Assembly (NCBI RefSeq): GCF_014857925.1 | Contig: NZ_JACYVZ010000021.1 | Coordinates: 1-47,490, forward strand | Origin: Cysteiniphilum marinum | GTDB taxonomy: Bacteria > Pseudomonadota > Gammaproteobacteria > Francisellales > Francisellaceae | Length of the DNA stretch: 47,490 nucleotides | Reading direction: 5' to 3' | Part shown: one piece after another, positions 18,127 through 27,614 of the stretch | Layout of the letters: each line of letters opens with the position of its first letter | Numbering within the stretch: position 1 is the stretch's first letter | The notes under the pieces: generated by a model | Databases searched by the model: none | Told to the model about the DNA's origin: nothing | What the model saw: only the letters and a program-made list of their open reading frames with translations | Position numbers and translations under genes: made by a program

Positions 18127-19668
18127 TTAATGTCTTGCTTGACTGCTTTGTCGTTGATAAATACCTTGTCCTTGATAAGCACTGCCTAACTGATCAAAGC
18201 TCTGCTCTAAATCTAAGGTGTGATGATCTAATGACGACTTTAAAATCGTTTTAATCGTATGCAAACTAATTGTATTAAAATGAATCGCTCTTAAACAGGC
18301 TTGTTCTAACCTGTTAGCACCATAGCTAGTAGCCAGACGAATAACCGATTGTGCAGCACGTAGCAAGTCTTTGACTGGATGATTAAGTAAGCACTCAATT
18401 ACCTTGCAACAATGAACACCAATGCTTTTAGCTTGCGCCAAACACCACGTAGCATCTTGCTCAAAGAAAGCCTTGGCATTATGAGGCAAGTGTGCCAATT
18501 GCGTTTTAGGGACATCAGGATCAAAGCTTCGCGCATGTGTTGCAACCAACTCATGTTGATGATAAATCCGCACGGTTGTTTGGGTTGATGCTACCCATAA
18601 CTCAAGTAACGCATATTGAAAGGGTGCGCTATAACGGCAATGATTCACCTTAACATGGCAATCACGATGAAGCTTTGCCTTTGTCCATGTAACCAACTCA
18701 ACAGGTGCCGCAGGGAGCTTCTTTAAACTGGCTTTTTCAATCGATTCAAATCGTGATAAAGGCTGCTCTTTGGTTGTGCCATGTTTACGTGTGCCTGCGG
18801 TCGTTAGCACCCATTGTTTCAATGCCTTATTAGCTTGCTGTAAAGAGGTGAATGTTCTTAAAGGAGCAAAGTTATTTTTAACATATTTAACGCCTGATTC
18901 GACACATCCTTTCTTTTGTGGGTCAGCGATGGGACAAGGACTGATAACAAATCCATAAGCTTCTGCTAATGATTCATAGCTTCGCTGTATTTGAGGCTCC
19001 GTGGTTGACGCTTTGATAATCGCACATTTAGGATTATCAATAATAATCTTCTTAGGCACGCCATCAAACCATTCAAAGGCGTTTTTATGACAGTTTAACC
19101 AAGTATCAACATCTTGATGTGTTACTAGTTCAACATATTGGTGACGGCTATAGCAAAGCGTCATAACAAAGAACCATGTTTTAACTTCCTTACCAACACG
19201 ATCATCATATAGTACAGGTCCTTGCCCAAAGTCTACTTGTGCTGCTTCGCCTGGCTGAAACACCAAGGGTGTTGTTAAGTCGACTTTGCTGTCAAGTTTG
19301 AGTTTTTTGATAAAGCGTTGAATGCTGTGATAAGAGCCTTCATAGCCATAATTTTCCTGTAAATGTTGATGAATAACAACGCCTTGTATTCCTTCATTAA
19401 ACCAATCGATTATTTTATTTTTGAAAGCTAGGGCTTGAGATTGATTTTGCTTTGGTTGCTCTTTGATAAAATGCTTAGCAAGCTCAGCATCAGAAGGAAT
19501 CTGAGCATTCTTTGCTAACCAGCCTTGTTGTTTTGCAACTTTGATAATCTCTCGCAGTTTAGTTCTGGAGGCTAGCTTGCATCGTTCAATTTCACGTTGA
19601 CTTTGGTCCGATCTTAAGCGGTAAATTATTTGTTTGTAGTGGTGCACTTCAAAATTCCTGTTTGCCAT
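18127..19668 (-). CDS. istA: IS21 transposase IstA
   Basis: This DDE transposase starts with a helix-turn-helix region (SQREIERCKLASRTKLREI). The retroviral-integrase-like core has AAQVDFGQG (first Asp), KKIIIDNPKCAI (second Asp) and KKGCVESGVKYVKNNF (Glu), followed by the C-terminal Mu-type beta-barrel region. At 513 aa it is complete, so the element may still move. It ends 10 bases before the istB start. A hairpin lies upstream at about 19681-19718. Confidence 0.94.
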   Translation of the reverse strand: MANRNFEVHHYKQIIYRLRSDQSQREIERCKLASRTKLREIIKVAKQQGWLAKNAQIPSDAELAKHFIKEQPKQNQSQALAFKNKIIDWFNEGIQGVVIHQHLQENYGYEGSYHSIQRFIKKLKLDSKVDLTTPLVFQPGEAAQVDFGQGPVLYDDRVGKEVKTWFFVMTLCYSRHQYVELVTHQDVDTWLNCHKNAFEWFDGVPKKIIIDNPKCAIIKASTTEPQIQRSYESLAEAYGFVISPCPIADPQKKGCVESGVKYVKNNFAPLRTFTSLQQANKALKQWVLTTAGTRKHGTTKEQPLSRFESIEKASLKKLPAAPVELVTWTKAKLHRDCHVKVNHCRYSAPFQYALLELWVASTQTTVRIYHQHELVATHARSFDPDVPKTQLAHLPHNAKAFFEQDATWCLAQAKSIGVHCCKVIECLLNHPVKDLLRAAQSVIRLATSYGANRLEQACLRAIHFNTISLHTIKTILKSSLDHHTLDLEQSFDQLGSAYQGQGIYQRQSSQARH

Positions 19669-19680
19669 CTTTTAAACACG

Positions 19681-19718
19681 TATACATGCAATTACAACAG
19701 CGTAATTCATGTATGCAC
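19681..19718 (-). promoter_or_regulatory. Inverted repeat upstream of istA
   Basis: GTATACATGCAATTAC and GTAATTCATGTATGC are imperfect inverted arms around a short loop, directly upstream of the istA start. This could be an operator or transposase-binding site; function is inferred from position only. Confidence 0.45.
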
Positions 19719-19900
19719 AATATACAACTATGGTCTAATCAGATGCGAATTAAGTGGGCCACACCAAGCCTAAGCTTACTGGTATGATTGGGTGCTAATG
19801 GAATGGTATGATTGCGGTGCTAAGTGATACAAGACGTTGACTATAGCGTTATTTTATAAAATTTTAAACAAAAGATTATTAATTTAATAAGGGGAATAAA

Positions 19901-20386
19901 ATGCTTAATCTACAAAGAAACAAAGGTATATCATTAATTACATTGGTCGTTTGTTCTATTCCTTTAAGCCAGCTCAGTTATGCTATTACTCATTGTACTT
20001 TTCATCCTATGAAAAATTTTGGAAGCGACCATCCTATCAAAACATGCAGCGTTTCTCGTATGGATGATGATAGAGATAATAATACAGTGAAGTTTGATAA
20101 TTCTATGGATCCAGTTTTGTTTAGGGGTTTTAAAAAAATTCCAGAAAAGGTCAGCTGCTATCCTACAAAAGACAAAAATGCAACTGTCAATCACATAACA
20201 CTTGAGTACTATCACCAGATAGGTAAGCATGCTGTTGGAGTCAATTCTAATAAAAAAGAAATTACTCCAAGCGCTTATATAGAACACTTTGGACCGCTTG
20301 TTGGAATGGAAATTACTTATGATAAAAGATTTACCCTTCACGAAGAATTTACATGTGAGTATACAAAACAACAACCAAACCAATAA
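19901..20386 (+). CDS. Small exported protein with four cysteines, unknown function (161 aa)
   Basis: I do not recognise it. MLNLQRNKGISLITLVVCSI and the following SQLSYA form a signal peptide, with cleavage near residue 28. The mature chain has Cys in THCTF, KTCSV, VSCYP and FTCEY, enough for two disulfides, and is charged and Lys-rich. The ribosome site AAGGGGAATAAA is good. It begins only 77 bases after the IS21 right end, so its promoter region is short and may have been altered by the insertion. The base composition is AT-rich. Secreted or periplasmic; no function proposed. Confidence 0.75.
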   Translation: MLNLQRNKGISLITLVVCSIPLSQLSYAITHCTFHPMKNFGSDHPIKTCSVSRMDDDRDNNTVKFDNSMDPVLFRGFKKIPEKVSCYPTKDKNATVNHITLEYYHQIGKHAVGVNSNKKEITPSAYIEHFGPLVGMEITYDKRFTLHEEFTCEYTKQQPNQ

Positions 20387-20535
20387 TCCGAGCTTTACGA
20401 ATCGAATTTCCGGCCGGAGGTAGCCTTGCATTTGGCAGCAATTTTTTAAAGTTGATGTAGCGACCACTTGTTAAGTTTAAGGTAGCGGCTTAATTTGACG
20501 TGGTATTTTTAAAAGCAATTCCTGACAAACAAATC
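20387..20535. other. Intergenic gap with no recognised feature
   Basis: This 149-base gap between the small exported protein and the miaA stop contains only a short GC-rich palindromic spot (CCGGCCGG). I see no convincing terminator or gene in it. Confidence 0.4.
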
Positions 20536-21462
20536 TCATACGAAAAACCGCAACGCTTGATCAAGCTTGTCATTAAATCCTAGATTAGCATCAATCGTAA
20601 ACATTGGTTGATGCCAGTTACGAATCCAGGTTAACTGGCGCTTAGCTAACTGGCGTGTTGCTGCAACTCCCTTGGCAACAAATTCATTATAATCATACTC
20701 GCCATCAAGGTGCTGCCATGCTTGGCGATAACCGACACTGCGCATGGAGGGCAGATCAGCATGCATAAGCGCTAGATTTTTAAGCCCTTCAACTTCTTTT
20801 AAAAAACCATTATCTAGCATTTGCATAAAGCGCTTTTCAATCATCTGATGTAAATGTTTACGATCATTTGGAACTAACGCGCATAGCTTAAGTAACTGAC
20901 CTAAACCACCCTCTTTGGCATTTTCAGCAATAACATGCGAATAAGGTTGCTCAGTAAGTAATATCACCTCAACGGCACGCTCAATCCGTTGTTGATCATT
21001 TGGGTTAAGCTTGTTAGCTGTGAGAGGGTCTTTGTGCATCAAGAAGTCATACCAATACGCTAAATCTTGTAATTTGATTGTGTCACGCACTTTATCATCT
21101 GCTTCAGGCAGTTTAGATATGCCCTCTTGCAATGCTTTAAAGTACATCATCGTGCCACCTACAAGTAATACTTCTTTGTTACGTGCATGGATCTCTTGAA
21201 TCAATCGCTTAGTATCATTGATAAAATCATTGACCGAGTAATTAAACCACGGCTCGATAATATCAATCAAATGATGAGAAACACCCTTCATTTCCAAGAG
21301 ATTCGGTTTAGCTGAACCAATATCCAATCGCTTGTATACCAAAGCCGAATCAACACTGATAATTTCAGCATTCATTTCTTTGGCAAGCTCAATGGAGAGA
21401 GACGTTTTTCCTGAGGCAGTCGGACCTGCCAAAGCATAGACTTTTTTTGAAATAACAGACAT
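20536..21462 (-). CDS. miaA: tRNA dimethylallyltransferase MiaA
   Basis: It adds a dimethylallyl group to A37 of tRNAs reading UNN codons. The P-loop GPTASGKT is at residues 13-20, followed by ISVDSALVYKRLDIGSAKP, the DMAPP/tRNA-binding signature. VGGTMMYFKAL and PNDRKHLHQMIEKRF are further family blocks, and RQLAKRQLTWIRNW is at the C-terminus. At 308 aa it has the usual length. It starts 10 bases after the ppiD stop, so the two form an operon. hfq, a common neighbour of miaA, is not downstream here. Confidence 0.96.
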   Translation of the reverse strand: MSVISKKVYALAGPTASGKTSLSIELAKEMNAEIISVDSALVYKRLDIGSAKPNLLEMKGVSHHLIDIIEPWFNYSVNDFINDTKRLIQEIHARNKEVLLVGGTMMYFKALQEGISKLPEADDKVRDTIKLQDLAYWYDFLMHKDPLTANKLNPNDQQRIERAVEVILLTEQPYSHVIAENAKEGGLGQLLKLCALVPNDRKHLHQMIEKRFMQMLDNGFLKEVEGLKNLALMHADLPSMRSVGYRQAWQHLDGEYDYNEFVAKGVAATRQLAKRQLTWIRNWHQPMFTIDANLGFNDKLDQALRFFV

Positions 21463-21472
21463 GGAGAAATAG

Positions 21473-23203
21473 TTATTGAATCAGTTGATGATTAATCTCA
21501 ACTTTATATTGTTTCTTTAATGCAGCCAAATAGTCATTTAGCTCAATATTACTATAGTTATTCTGTAGTACTTGCGATGGCAACTCATCCGTGCCATCAA
21601 TGACTTTTGCCACTTCATATACCCAATAAGACTCGCCATTTTTTGCCAATTTATATGACTTCAAACTATCACTGAAAATAGCTGTTTTTAAGTCTTGATC
21701 AAGGGTAAAGTCACTGCGTGAAATGGTTTCGGTTTTTGCCTTCACCGTTTTGACTTCTTTTTTATCTTGTAAAGTTTTAAGCGCATTTTGTGCTGCTTTT
21801 TGCGCTTGTGCTAATGACTCTGTGGCAATATACGCCGTTTTGACCTTATCTTTAACCTTATCAAAGCTTAAGGTATGTTTCGGAATCATCTTGTCAACTT
21901 TGTAGATAATGCCATCGGTTTGACCTTGAGCAATAAAGCCTTGCGCTTTATTGTGATCAAATACCGCTTCTTGTAATTTGGCATTGCCTTCAACACTGCC
22001 ACTTGTCGTATTTTTATCAAATGCCTTTGTCGTGGTAGGCGTTAATTTATTGGCTTTAACGACTTGGTCAAAGCTATTGCTATTAATACTTGTTAACACT
22101 TCATTAAACTTAGTCAATGCCGCACGATTTTTAAGAATTTTTTCAATCACAGGCTTTGCTGCTGACAATGACATTTGGGCAGGTGCTGTGATTTTTGTTA
22201 ATTTAACAAACTCATTACCCGATGTTTCTTTGACAGGTGATTCAAGCGTTAAATTAAATAACGCAAACTGCGCAAAGCCTGAAGCATCTGCTTGTGATAG
22301 TGACTTTATTTGTTCAATTTTAACTTCTTTTAACTCATCAGCCGTTAATGTTTTATTGGCTTTAAGTTTATCAGCAATTGTTTTGCTATCTTTAGCCTTT
22401 TTATCAATTGTGATTGTCTCACCAGCTCTTAACTCAGGTGACATAAGCGCATCTTTATTGGCTTGATAATAGCTATTGATTTCACGCTCAGATACTGGCT
22501 CTTTGCTCACAAAGTCCTGAGATGATAATTTGACATAAGATACAACCGCTTGCTCAATCTGCTCATATTGCGCTTTGTGTGCATAATAATAAGCTTGAAG
22601 CACTTTGTCTGTTGGCTTGATCTTACTGGCGTAATCTTTCGCGGCAAAATCATAATAAGTCACTTCGCGCTTTTGCCCCATTAGTGCACTTAGTGTTTTT
22701 TGTTCATCACTTAACACAAACTCACTTTGCAATAGCGGTGTGACAATACTTGAGGTCAAAATACTATTGGCAATCAATGCTTTGATATTGCCGGCACCAC
22801 CATATAACTTAGCTAACTCATCAAAACGTTTCGCTGAGTATTGCCCATTTTCAATAAACGCCGGATTTTGGAAAATTGCAGTGGATACCGCAGATTGTGT
22901 AATGGCAATATGCGATGCCGTGGCATCTTGTTGCAACAATGCTTGATCCACTAATTGATTTAATGTTTTCTCTTGTAATGCTTTTTGATCAAGTGAAGGC
23001 TGTGCTTGCATATTTTGCGACAAGCTTTGTTGATAGCTATTTTGCGAGATTTGCACATCACCTACTTTTGCCACAGATTGAGGTGAAACGCCACCTGAGA
23101 CAAAAAAATAACTAATACCTGTTAATACAAAAACCGCACTCACTGCGATGATGATAATCCACGTAATCCAACCTTTAAATTTATCATTAATCGATTGCAA
23201 CAT
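21473..23203 (-). CDS. ppiD: PpiD-type periplasmic folding chaperone (SurA_N/PpiC)
   Basis: This is an inner-membrane-anchored periplasmic chaperone of the PpiD family. A single N-terminal membrane helix (WITWIIIIAVSAVFVLTGIS) follows a short cytoplasmic tail MLQSINDKFKG, as in PpiD. The SurA_N-like region (about 40-190, with TLNQLVDQALLQQDA) precedes a parvulin-like part and a Lys-rich C-terminal half. The parvulin signature is weak, so it may lack isomerase activity. At 576 aa it is slightly shorter than E. coli PpiD. The order lon-hupB-ppiD matches many gammaproteobacteria and supports the call. Confidence 0.9.
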   Translation of the reverse strand: MLQSINDKFKGWITWIIIIAVSAVFVLTGISYFFVSGGVSPQSVAKVGDVQISQNSYQQSLSQNMQAQPSLDQKALQEKTLNQLVDQALLQQDATASHIAITQSAVSTAIFQNPAFIENGQYSAKRFDELAKLYGGAGNIKALIANSILTSSIVTPLLQSEFVLSDEQKTLSALMGQKREVTYYDFAAKDYASKIKPTDKVLQAYYYAHKAQYEQIEQAVVSYVKLSSQDFVSKEPVSEREINSYYQANKDALMSPELRAGETITIDKKAKDSKTIADKLKANKTLTADELKEVKIEQIKSLSQADASGFAQFALFNLTLESPVKETSGNEFVKLTKITAPAQMSLSAAKPVIEKILKNRAALTKFNEVLTSINSNSFDQVVKANKLTPTTTKAFDKNTTSGSVEGNAKLQEAVFDHNKAQGFIAQGQTDGIIYKVDKMIPKHTLSFDKVKDKVKTAYIATESLAQAQKAAQNALKTLQDKKEVKTVKAKTETISRSDFTLDQDLKTAIFSDSLKSYKLAKNGESYWVYEVAKVIDGTDELPSQVLQNNYSNIELNDYLAALKKQYKVEINHQLIQ

Positions 23204-23249
23204 ATGACACTACTACCTACTTCCATTGAGCTTAAAATTAAGTTGTCAC

Positions 23250-23278
23250 ATCTTAGCATGGGATATACCGCTCGTGAA
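23250..23278 (-). promoter_or_regulatory. Possible ppiD promoter inside a repeat fragment
   Basis: On the minus strand TTCACG (23278-23273) and TAAGAT (23255-23250) are 17 bases apart, ending about 47 bases before the ppiD ATG. The -35 box falls inside the element C fragment, so the repeat may contribute the promoter. Confidence 0.45.
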
Positions 23279-23290
23279 TCATTTTGCGGT
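23263..23290. repeat. Element C, partial copy
   Basis: ATATACCGC, then a 14-base loop, then GCGGT: 26 of 28 bases match 34358-34385, the left end of the fuller element at 34357-34527. Only this end is recognisable here. Confidence 0.75.
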
Positions 23291-23302
23291 GTTTAATAGT
23301 GA

Positions 23303-23336
23303 AAACAAAAAAGGCATGCTAAAAGCATGCCTTTAA
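23303..23336 (-). terminator. Terminator after tRNA-Val
   Basis: Reading leftward, AAAGGCATGC-TTTTA-GCATGCCTTT forms a 10-bp stem followed by a T-rich tract. It stands just past the 3' end of the tRNA gene and separates it from ppiD. Confidence 0.85.
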
Positions 23337-23341
23337 ATATA

Positions 23342-23417
23342 TGGTGGGTGCTGAGGGGATCGAACCCCCGACCCTCGCCTTGTAAGGGCGATGCTCTCCC
23401 AGCTGAGCTAAGCACCC
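23342..23417 (-). tRNA. tRNA-Val (anticodon UAC)
   Basis: The reverse complement folds as a 76-base tRNA with the 3' CCA encoded. The acceptor stem is GGGTGCT/AGCACCC, the D arm GCTCAGCTGGGAGAGC, the anticodon stem TCGCC/GGCGA around CTTACAA, and the T arm GGGGGTTCGATCCCC. The anticodon TAC decodes valine GUA and related codons. It lies between hupB and ppiD, probably as part of the hupB transcript. Confidence 0.97.
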
Positions 23418-23432
23418 ACGAGCTGAACTATA

Positions 23433-23705
23433 TTAGTTCACAGCATCTTTCAATAGTTTTCCTGCTTTAAATGAAGGTGATTTAGATGCTTTGATCTTCA
23501 TTTTCTCACCTGTCTTAGGGTTGCGCCCCTCACGTGCCGCTCTTTCACGAACTTGGAATGAACCAAATCCAACAAGAGTAACTGTTTGACCTGCTTTTAA
23601 CGCTTCAGTTACCGCTTCAGTCGTCGCGTCTAATGCGCGCTGAGCGACATCCTTGGTTACGTCAGCTTTTTCTGCAATTGCTTTTACTAGTTCACTTTTA
23701 TTCAC
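23433..23705 (-). CDS. hupB: DNA-binding protein HU (HupB)
   Basis: This is a small histone-like protein that bends and packs DNA. I choose the GTG at 23705 (90 aa, [15 protein letters not shown]), the exact HU length, with GAGGAAAG five bases upstream. An ATG at 23738 would add eleven untypical residues. The signature [20 protein letters not shown] gives the DNA-gripping arm, followed by the [14 protein letters not shown] end. It follows lon, as in E. coli, but has its own strong promoter. Confidence 0.96.
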   Translation of the reverse strand: MNKSELVKAIAEKADVTKDVAQRALDATTEAVTEALKAGQTVTLVGFGSFQVRERAAREGRNPKTGEKMKIKASKSPSFKAGKLLKDAVN

Positions 23706-23773
23706 GATGCTTTCCTCTTTCGTTGTTGAATAACTCACTGTTTAAGCGGCTTGCGACCGCCTAACTCGCCTAA

Positions 23774-23802
23774 GTTATAGCAAGCACAGTAGCGCACGTC
23801 AA
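23774..23802 (-). promoter_or_regulatory. hupB promoter
   Basis: On the minus strand TTGACG (23802-23797), a 17-base spacer and TATAAC (23779-23774) make a near-consensus sigma-70 promoter about 70 bases before the GTG start. Confidence 0.85.
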
Positions 23803-23860
23803 CACGGTTTATTGCTAATTCATTGTTTTTTAACGTTTTTTTGATGTTTTCCCATTTTTT

Positions 23861-26212
23861 TTAGCTTTTTTTGGTTTTTTTTGACATCAGCGCACGTGCT
23901 AAAACTTCTTCAATTCTCTTAACAGCAATGATTTCCAAGCCATCTTTTACATTCTGCGGAATATCCTGAAGATCCTTTTTATTTTCAAATGGAATGAGGA
24001 CTGTCGTAATACCTCCGCGAAGTGCTGCCAAAAGTTTTTCTTTTAAACCACCGATCGGTAATACGTCACCGCGCAAGGTAATCTCACCTGTCATCGCGAC
24101 ATCTTTTCTAACTGGAATATCTGTCAATGAAGATAAAACCGCTGTACACATCGCAATACCTGCACTTGGTCCATCTTTGGGTGTCGCACCTTCCGGTACA
24201 TGGATATGAAAATCACGTTTCTCATAGAAGTCATCATCCAATCCATAGTCTTTTGCCATCGTGCGCACGACGGTTAAGGCTGCATGGATCGACTCTTGCA
24301 TCACTTCACCGAGTTTACCCGTGCTCTTAAGCTTACCTTTGCCTGGCGTTGCTACTGCTTCAATGGTTAATAGATCACCACCCACTTCAGTCCACGCAAG
24401 TCCCGTAACTTGTCCAATTTTATCCTCTTGTTGTGCTAGGCCAAAATCATAGCGTCTAACACCAAGGTATTTATCCAAATTTTTGCTATTAACTGAGACT
24501 TTCTTACCATCCTTAGCGGATAAAATATGTTTAACCGCTTTGCGACAGATCTTATTAAGCTCCTGCTGCAAGCGACGTACACCCGCTTCACGTGTGTAAT
24601 AACGAATGATATCCTCAATCACTTTATCAGCAACAGCAATCTCAGCTTCTTTTAAACCATTGTCTTTAATCGCTCGTGGCAATAAATAATTCTTAGCAAT
24701 ATTCTTTTTTTCATCTTCGGTATAACCCGATAGATAAATAATCTCCATGCGATCTCTTAAGGCATCAGGGATATTTAAACTATTTGCCGTTGCCACAAAC
24801 ATCACATCTGATAGGTCATAATCGACATCTAGATAATGATCATTAAATGTATTGTTTTGCTCAGGATCCAATACCTCAAGCATTGCAGAGGATGGATCAC
24901 CGCGAAAATCAGCTGACATCTTATCGATTTCATCCAATAAAAACAGCGGATTGTTCACCTGTACTTTACTGATTTTTTGCATAATTTGCCCAGGTAACGC
25001 ACCAATATACGTACGTCGATGGCCGCGAATTTCCGCCTCATCTTTAACACCTCCTAATGCCATACGCACATATTTACGCCCTGTCGCCTTAGCAATTGAT
25101 TGCCCCAATGACGTTTTACCAACACCCGGAGGCCCGACTAAGCATAAAATAGGTCCTTTAAGCTTACGCATTCTTTGTTGCACTGCTAGATATTCCAAAA
25201 TACGCTCTTTGACCTTCTCAAGACCATAATGATCCATATTTAAGGTATCTTCTGCTTGCGCTAAATCTTTTTTGACTTTGCTACGCTTTGACCACGGCAA
25301 TGACGTTAAGGTTTCGATGTAGTTACGTGATACGGAGGCTTCAGCCGAGGATGGCGGCATGGCTTTGAGCTTCTTAAGCTCAGACAATGCTTTTTCAGTC
25401 GCCTCTTTTGACATCTTAGCCGTATCAATTTTTCCTTTTAATTGCTCAAACTCTTCAGCTTCATCAGCATCCCCCATCTCTTTATAGATCGCTTTGATCT
25501 GTTCATTGAGATAGTACTCACGCTGATTTCGCTCAACTTGCGATTTGACACGATCCTTGATATTACGCTCAAGCTGTAATACATCGGTCTCTGCCATGAG
25601 TAGTTTTAATAATAATGACGCACGTTGCTGCAAGCCTTCCGCTTCAAGCACTTCTTGCTTTTTAGATACTGTCGCATGCGCTTGCGCTACGATTGTATCG
25701 ATAATGCGCGTTAAATTGGTATCTGACAAAATTGACGACAAAATTTCTTTTGGAATCTGACCGTTCATATCCGCCAAAGTTTTAAAGCTTGACAAGATCG
25801 CACGAATAAATCCACCTTCATCAACATCATTTAAGTCATTTTTTGTTTCAATCAACTCAATCTGAGCGGCAATAAAAGGCGTGTCTTCAAAATACTTAAG
25901 CACCTTCGCTCGACGAACACCTTCAACAAGTACCTTACAAGTACCATCTGGCAGCTTCATCAACTGCAGGATCTTGGCATAGGTTCCTGTGGTGTGTAAA
26001 TCCTTAACTTTCGGATTATCAATATCATCCGATTTTTGCGTCACCAGTAAGATTTTTTGTCTTGTTGCATGCGCTTCACTAATTGCGGCAATTGATTTTT
26101 CTCTACCGACAAAAAGTGGCACAGCCATATAAGGATACACAACGATATCTCTTAATGGCACAACCGGTACTAATTCTTCAACACTTTGTTTATCATTCGA
26201 ATATAATTGCAT
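23861..26212 (-). CDS. lon: ATP-dependent protease Lon
   Basis: A cytoplasmic AAA+ serine protease degrading damaged and regulatory proteins. The N-terminal substrate domain ([20 protein letters not shown]) is followed by the ATPase domain with Walker [12 protein letters not shown] and FLLDEIDKM. The C-terminal protease domain has the catalytic Ser in [10 protein letters not shown] and the Lys in [14 protein letters not shown]. At 783 aa it is the usual length. The gap to clpX is 11 bases, so cotranscription is expected. The last codons are poly-A rich (A8 then A7) and may be prone to slippage, but only the final few residues would change. Confidence 0.97.
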   Translation of the reverse strand: MQLYSNDKQSVEELVPVVPLRDIVVYPYMAVPLFVGREKSIAAISEAHATRQKILLVTQKSDDIDNPKVKDLHTTGTYAKILQLMKLPDGTCKVLVEGVRRAKVLKYFEDTPFIAAQIELIETKNDLNDVDEGGFIRAILSSFKTLADMNGQIPKEILSSILSDTNLTRIIDTIVAQAHATVSKKQEVLEAEGLQQRASLLLKLLMAETDVLQLERNIKDRVKSQVERNQREYYLNEQIKAIYKEMGDADEAEEFEQLKGKIDTAKMSKEATEKALSELKKLKAMPPSSAEASVSRNYIETLTSLPWSKRSKVKKDLAQAEDTLNMDHYGLEKVKERILEYLAVQQRMRKLKGPILCLVGPPGVGKTSLGQSIAKATGRKYVRMALGGVKDEAEIRGHRRTYIGALPGQIMQKISKVQVNNPLFLLDEIDKMSADFRGDPSSAMLEVLDPEQNNTFNDHYLDVDYDLSDVMFVATANSLNIPDALRDRMEIIYLSGYTEDEKKNIAKNYLLPRAIKDNGLKEAEIAVADKVIEDIIRYYTREAGVRRLQQELNKICRKAVKHILSAKDGKKVSVNSKNLDKYLGVRRYDFGLAQQEDKIGQVTGLAWTEVGGDLLTIEAVATPGKGKLKSTGKLGEVMQESIHAALTVVRTMAKDYGLDDDFYEKRDFHIHVPEGATPKDGPSAGIAMCTAVLSSLTDIPVRKDVAMTGEITLRGDVLPIGGLKEKLLAALRGGITTVLIPFENKKDLQDIPQNVKDGLEIIAVKRIEEVLARALMSKKTKKS

Positions 26213-26223
26213 GCATGCTAACC

Positions 26224-27534
26224 TTATTGAACTGAAGCTAATCTAAATTGTGCCTGATCTTTTAATACAATTAATGGCTCTTCTTTACCATTGATTGCCG
26301 CCTCATCAATCACAACTTTTTCAACATTTTCAATTGATGGTGCTTCAAACATGATATTAAGTAACGCATTTTCCAAAATGGAGCGTAAGCCACGCGCACC
26401 TGTTTTGCGTTTAACTGCTCTATGCGCTGCTGCTTTAATCGCTTCCGGTGTGAACTCGACATTAACTTCTTCAATTTCAAATAGCTTGGTATACTGCTTG
26501 ATCAAAGCATTTTTTGGCTCAGTTAAGATCTTCACCAACGCCTCTTCATCCAACTCTTCCAAGATAGCCATCACTGGTAAACGACCAATCAACTCAGGGA
26601 TCAATCCAAACTTAACCAAATCTTCTGGCTCAACTTGCTTAAGCAGACGATTATGTGACGCTTGATCATCTTTACCGAAAACATCAGCACCAAAACCAAT
26701 ACCGGATTTCTCAGTACGCTGCTGAATAACTGATTCGATACCAGCAAAAGCACCACCACAAATAAACAAGATATTTGCTGTATCCACTTGCTCAAGATCC
26801 TGATTAGGGTGTTTTCTGCCACCTTTTGGCGGAACAGAGGCGACTGTGCCTTCAATTAACTTCAATAAAGCCTGCTGCACACCTTCGCCAGAGACATCAC
26901 GTGTAATTGATGGGTTTTCTGATTTGCGCGCAATTTTATCGATCTCATCAATATAAATGATGCCACGTTCTGCCTTTTTGGCATCAAAATCTGCATTTTG
27001 TAGCAGCTTTTGAATGACATTCTCAACATCTTCACCAACATAACCTGCTTCGGTTAAAGTCGTCGCATCAGCGATAGCAAAAGGAACGTTAAGCATTTTT
27101 GCCAAGGTTTGTGCCAACAAAGTTTTACCTGACCCTGTTGGACCTAACAGCAAAATATTACTCTTTGATAAAGTGACATCATCATCTTGCTTTTGCTTGT
27201 TATAAATTCTCTTGTAATGGTTATATACCGCTACTGATAGGACTTTTTTTGGTGCATCTTGACCGATGATATACTCATCAAGGTGTTTTTTAATATCAAC
27301 CGGCTTAGGTAAACTTTGTTTGCCCTCAGCTGTTGATAAGTCCGGCTCTTGTGTTGCATCTTGCGGGCCACCTGTTTTGATGATGCCCTCACATAAGCTC
27401 ACACATTCATTACAAATATAAACAGAAGGTCCTGCGATTAACTTACGTACTTCTTGTTGTGATTTCCCACAGAATGAACAATACAGCGCACGGCCATTAT
27501 CACCATCACCGTCGCCACGTCTTTTTCTTGGCAT
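26224..27534 (-). CDS. clpX: ClpX, ATPase subunit of ClpXP
   Basis: It unfolds substrates and feeds them to ClpP. The N-terminal zinc-binding domain shows CSFCGKS and CNECVSLC. The AAA+ domain has Walker [16 protein letters not shown], Walker [13 protein letters not shown] and arginine-finger/sensor regions ([24 protein letters not shown]). I start it at the ATG at 27534 (436 aa, MPRKRRGDG) with GAGAGGAA upstream; the longer frame to 27558 adds eight residues without support. It lies 80 bases after clpP, with an intervening hairpin. Confidence 0.97.
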   Translation of the reverse strand: MPRKRRGDGDGDNGRALYCSFCGKSQQEVRKLIAGPSVYICNECVSLCEGIIKTGGPQDATQEPDLSTAEGKQSLPKPVDIKKHLDEYIIGQDAPKKVLSVAVYNHYKRIYNKQKQDDDVTLSKSNILLLGPTGSGKTLLAQTLAKMLNVPFAIADATTLTEAGYVGEDVENVIQKLLQNADFDAKKAERGIIYIDEIDKIARKSENPSITRDVSGEGVQQALLKLIEGTVASVPPKGGRKHPNQDLEQVDTANILFICGGAFAGIESVIQQRTEKSGIGFGADVFGKDDQASHNRLLKQVEPEDLVKFGLIPELIGRLPVMAILEELDEEALVKILTEPKNALIKQYTKLFEIEEVNVEFTPEAIKAAAHRAVKRKTGARGLRSILENALLNIMFEAPSIENVEKVVIDEAAINGKEEPLIVLKDQAQFRLASVQ

Positions 27535-27559
27535 ATTTTCCTCTCTAAAAACAATCAAA

Positions 27560-27588
27560 ATTATAAACGCCCACCGATTTGCGGGCGA
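27560..27588 (-). terminator. Hairpin between clpP and clpX, possible attenuator
   Basis: Minus strand CGCCC-N10-GGGCG (27587-27568) is followed by TTTATAATTTTG. The stem is short and the T tract interrupted, so partial termination that lowers clpX relative to clpP is more likely than a full stop. Confidence 0.5.
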
Positions 27589-27614
27589 CTAGGCAGAAAT
27601 TCAAGCTTTTATTT

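Larger units (their letters stand above)
17284..19824. mobile_element. IS21-family insertion sequence
   Basis: The element contains overlapping-style istA and istB genes on the minus strand. The left end reads TTAGCACCCTAATTAACCCA, and the right end, read inward, TTAGCACCGCAATCATACCA (14 of 20 identical). A second copy of the right-end motif lies just inside (GGTATGATTG-GGTGCTAA at 19781-19798 and 19805-19823), the multiple terminal repeats typical of IS21. CCCACTTAA...CGCATC is a further motif shared by both subterminal regions. I could not find a convincing target-site duplication, and the outer boundary may extend a few bases further. Confidence 0.88.

Noticed and set aside
19964-20467. 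167-aa minus-strand frame
   Set aside because: Antisense to the exported 161-aa gene, which has a signal peptide and ribosome site; the minus frame has neither.
21978-22466. 162-aa plus-strand frame with hydrophobic stretches
   Set aside because: Antisense shadow of ppiD; Leu/Ser/Val bias arises from the Lys/Ala-rich coding strand.
23861-23890. Poly-A runs at the lon 3' end as a programmed frameshift
   Set aside because: Only the last few residues would differ and no alternative extension of note follows.
24852-25229. 125-aa plus-strand frame
   Set aside because: Antisense shadow of the conserved lon ATPase domain.
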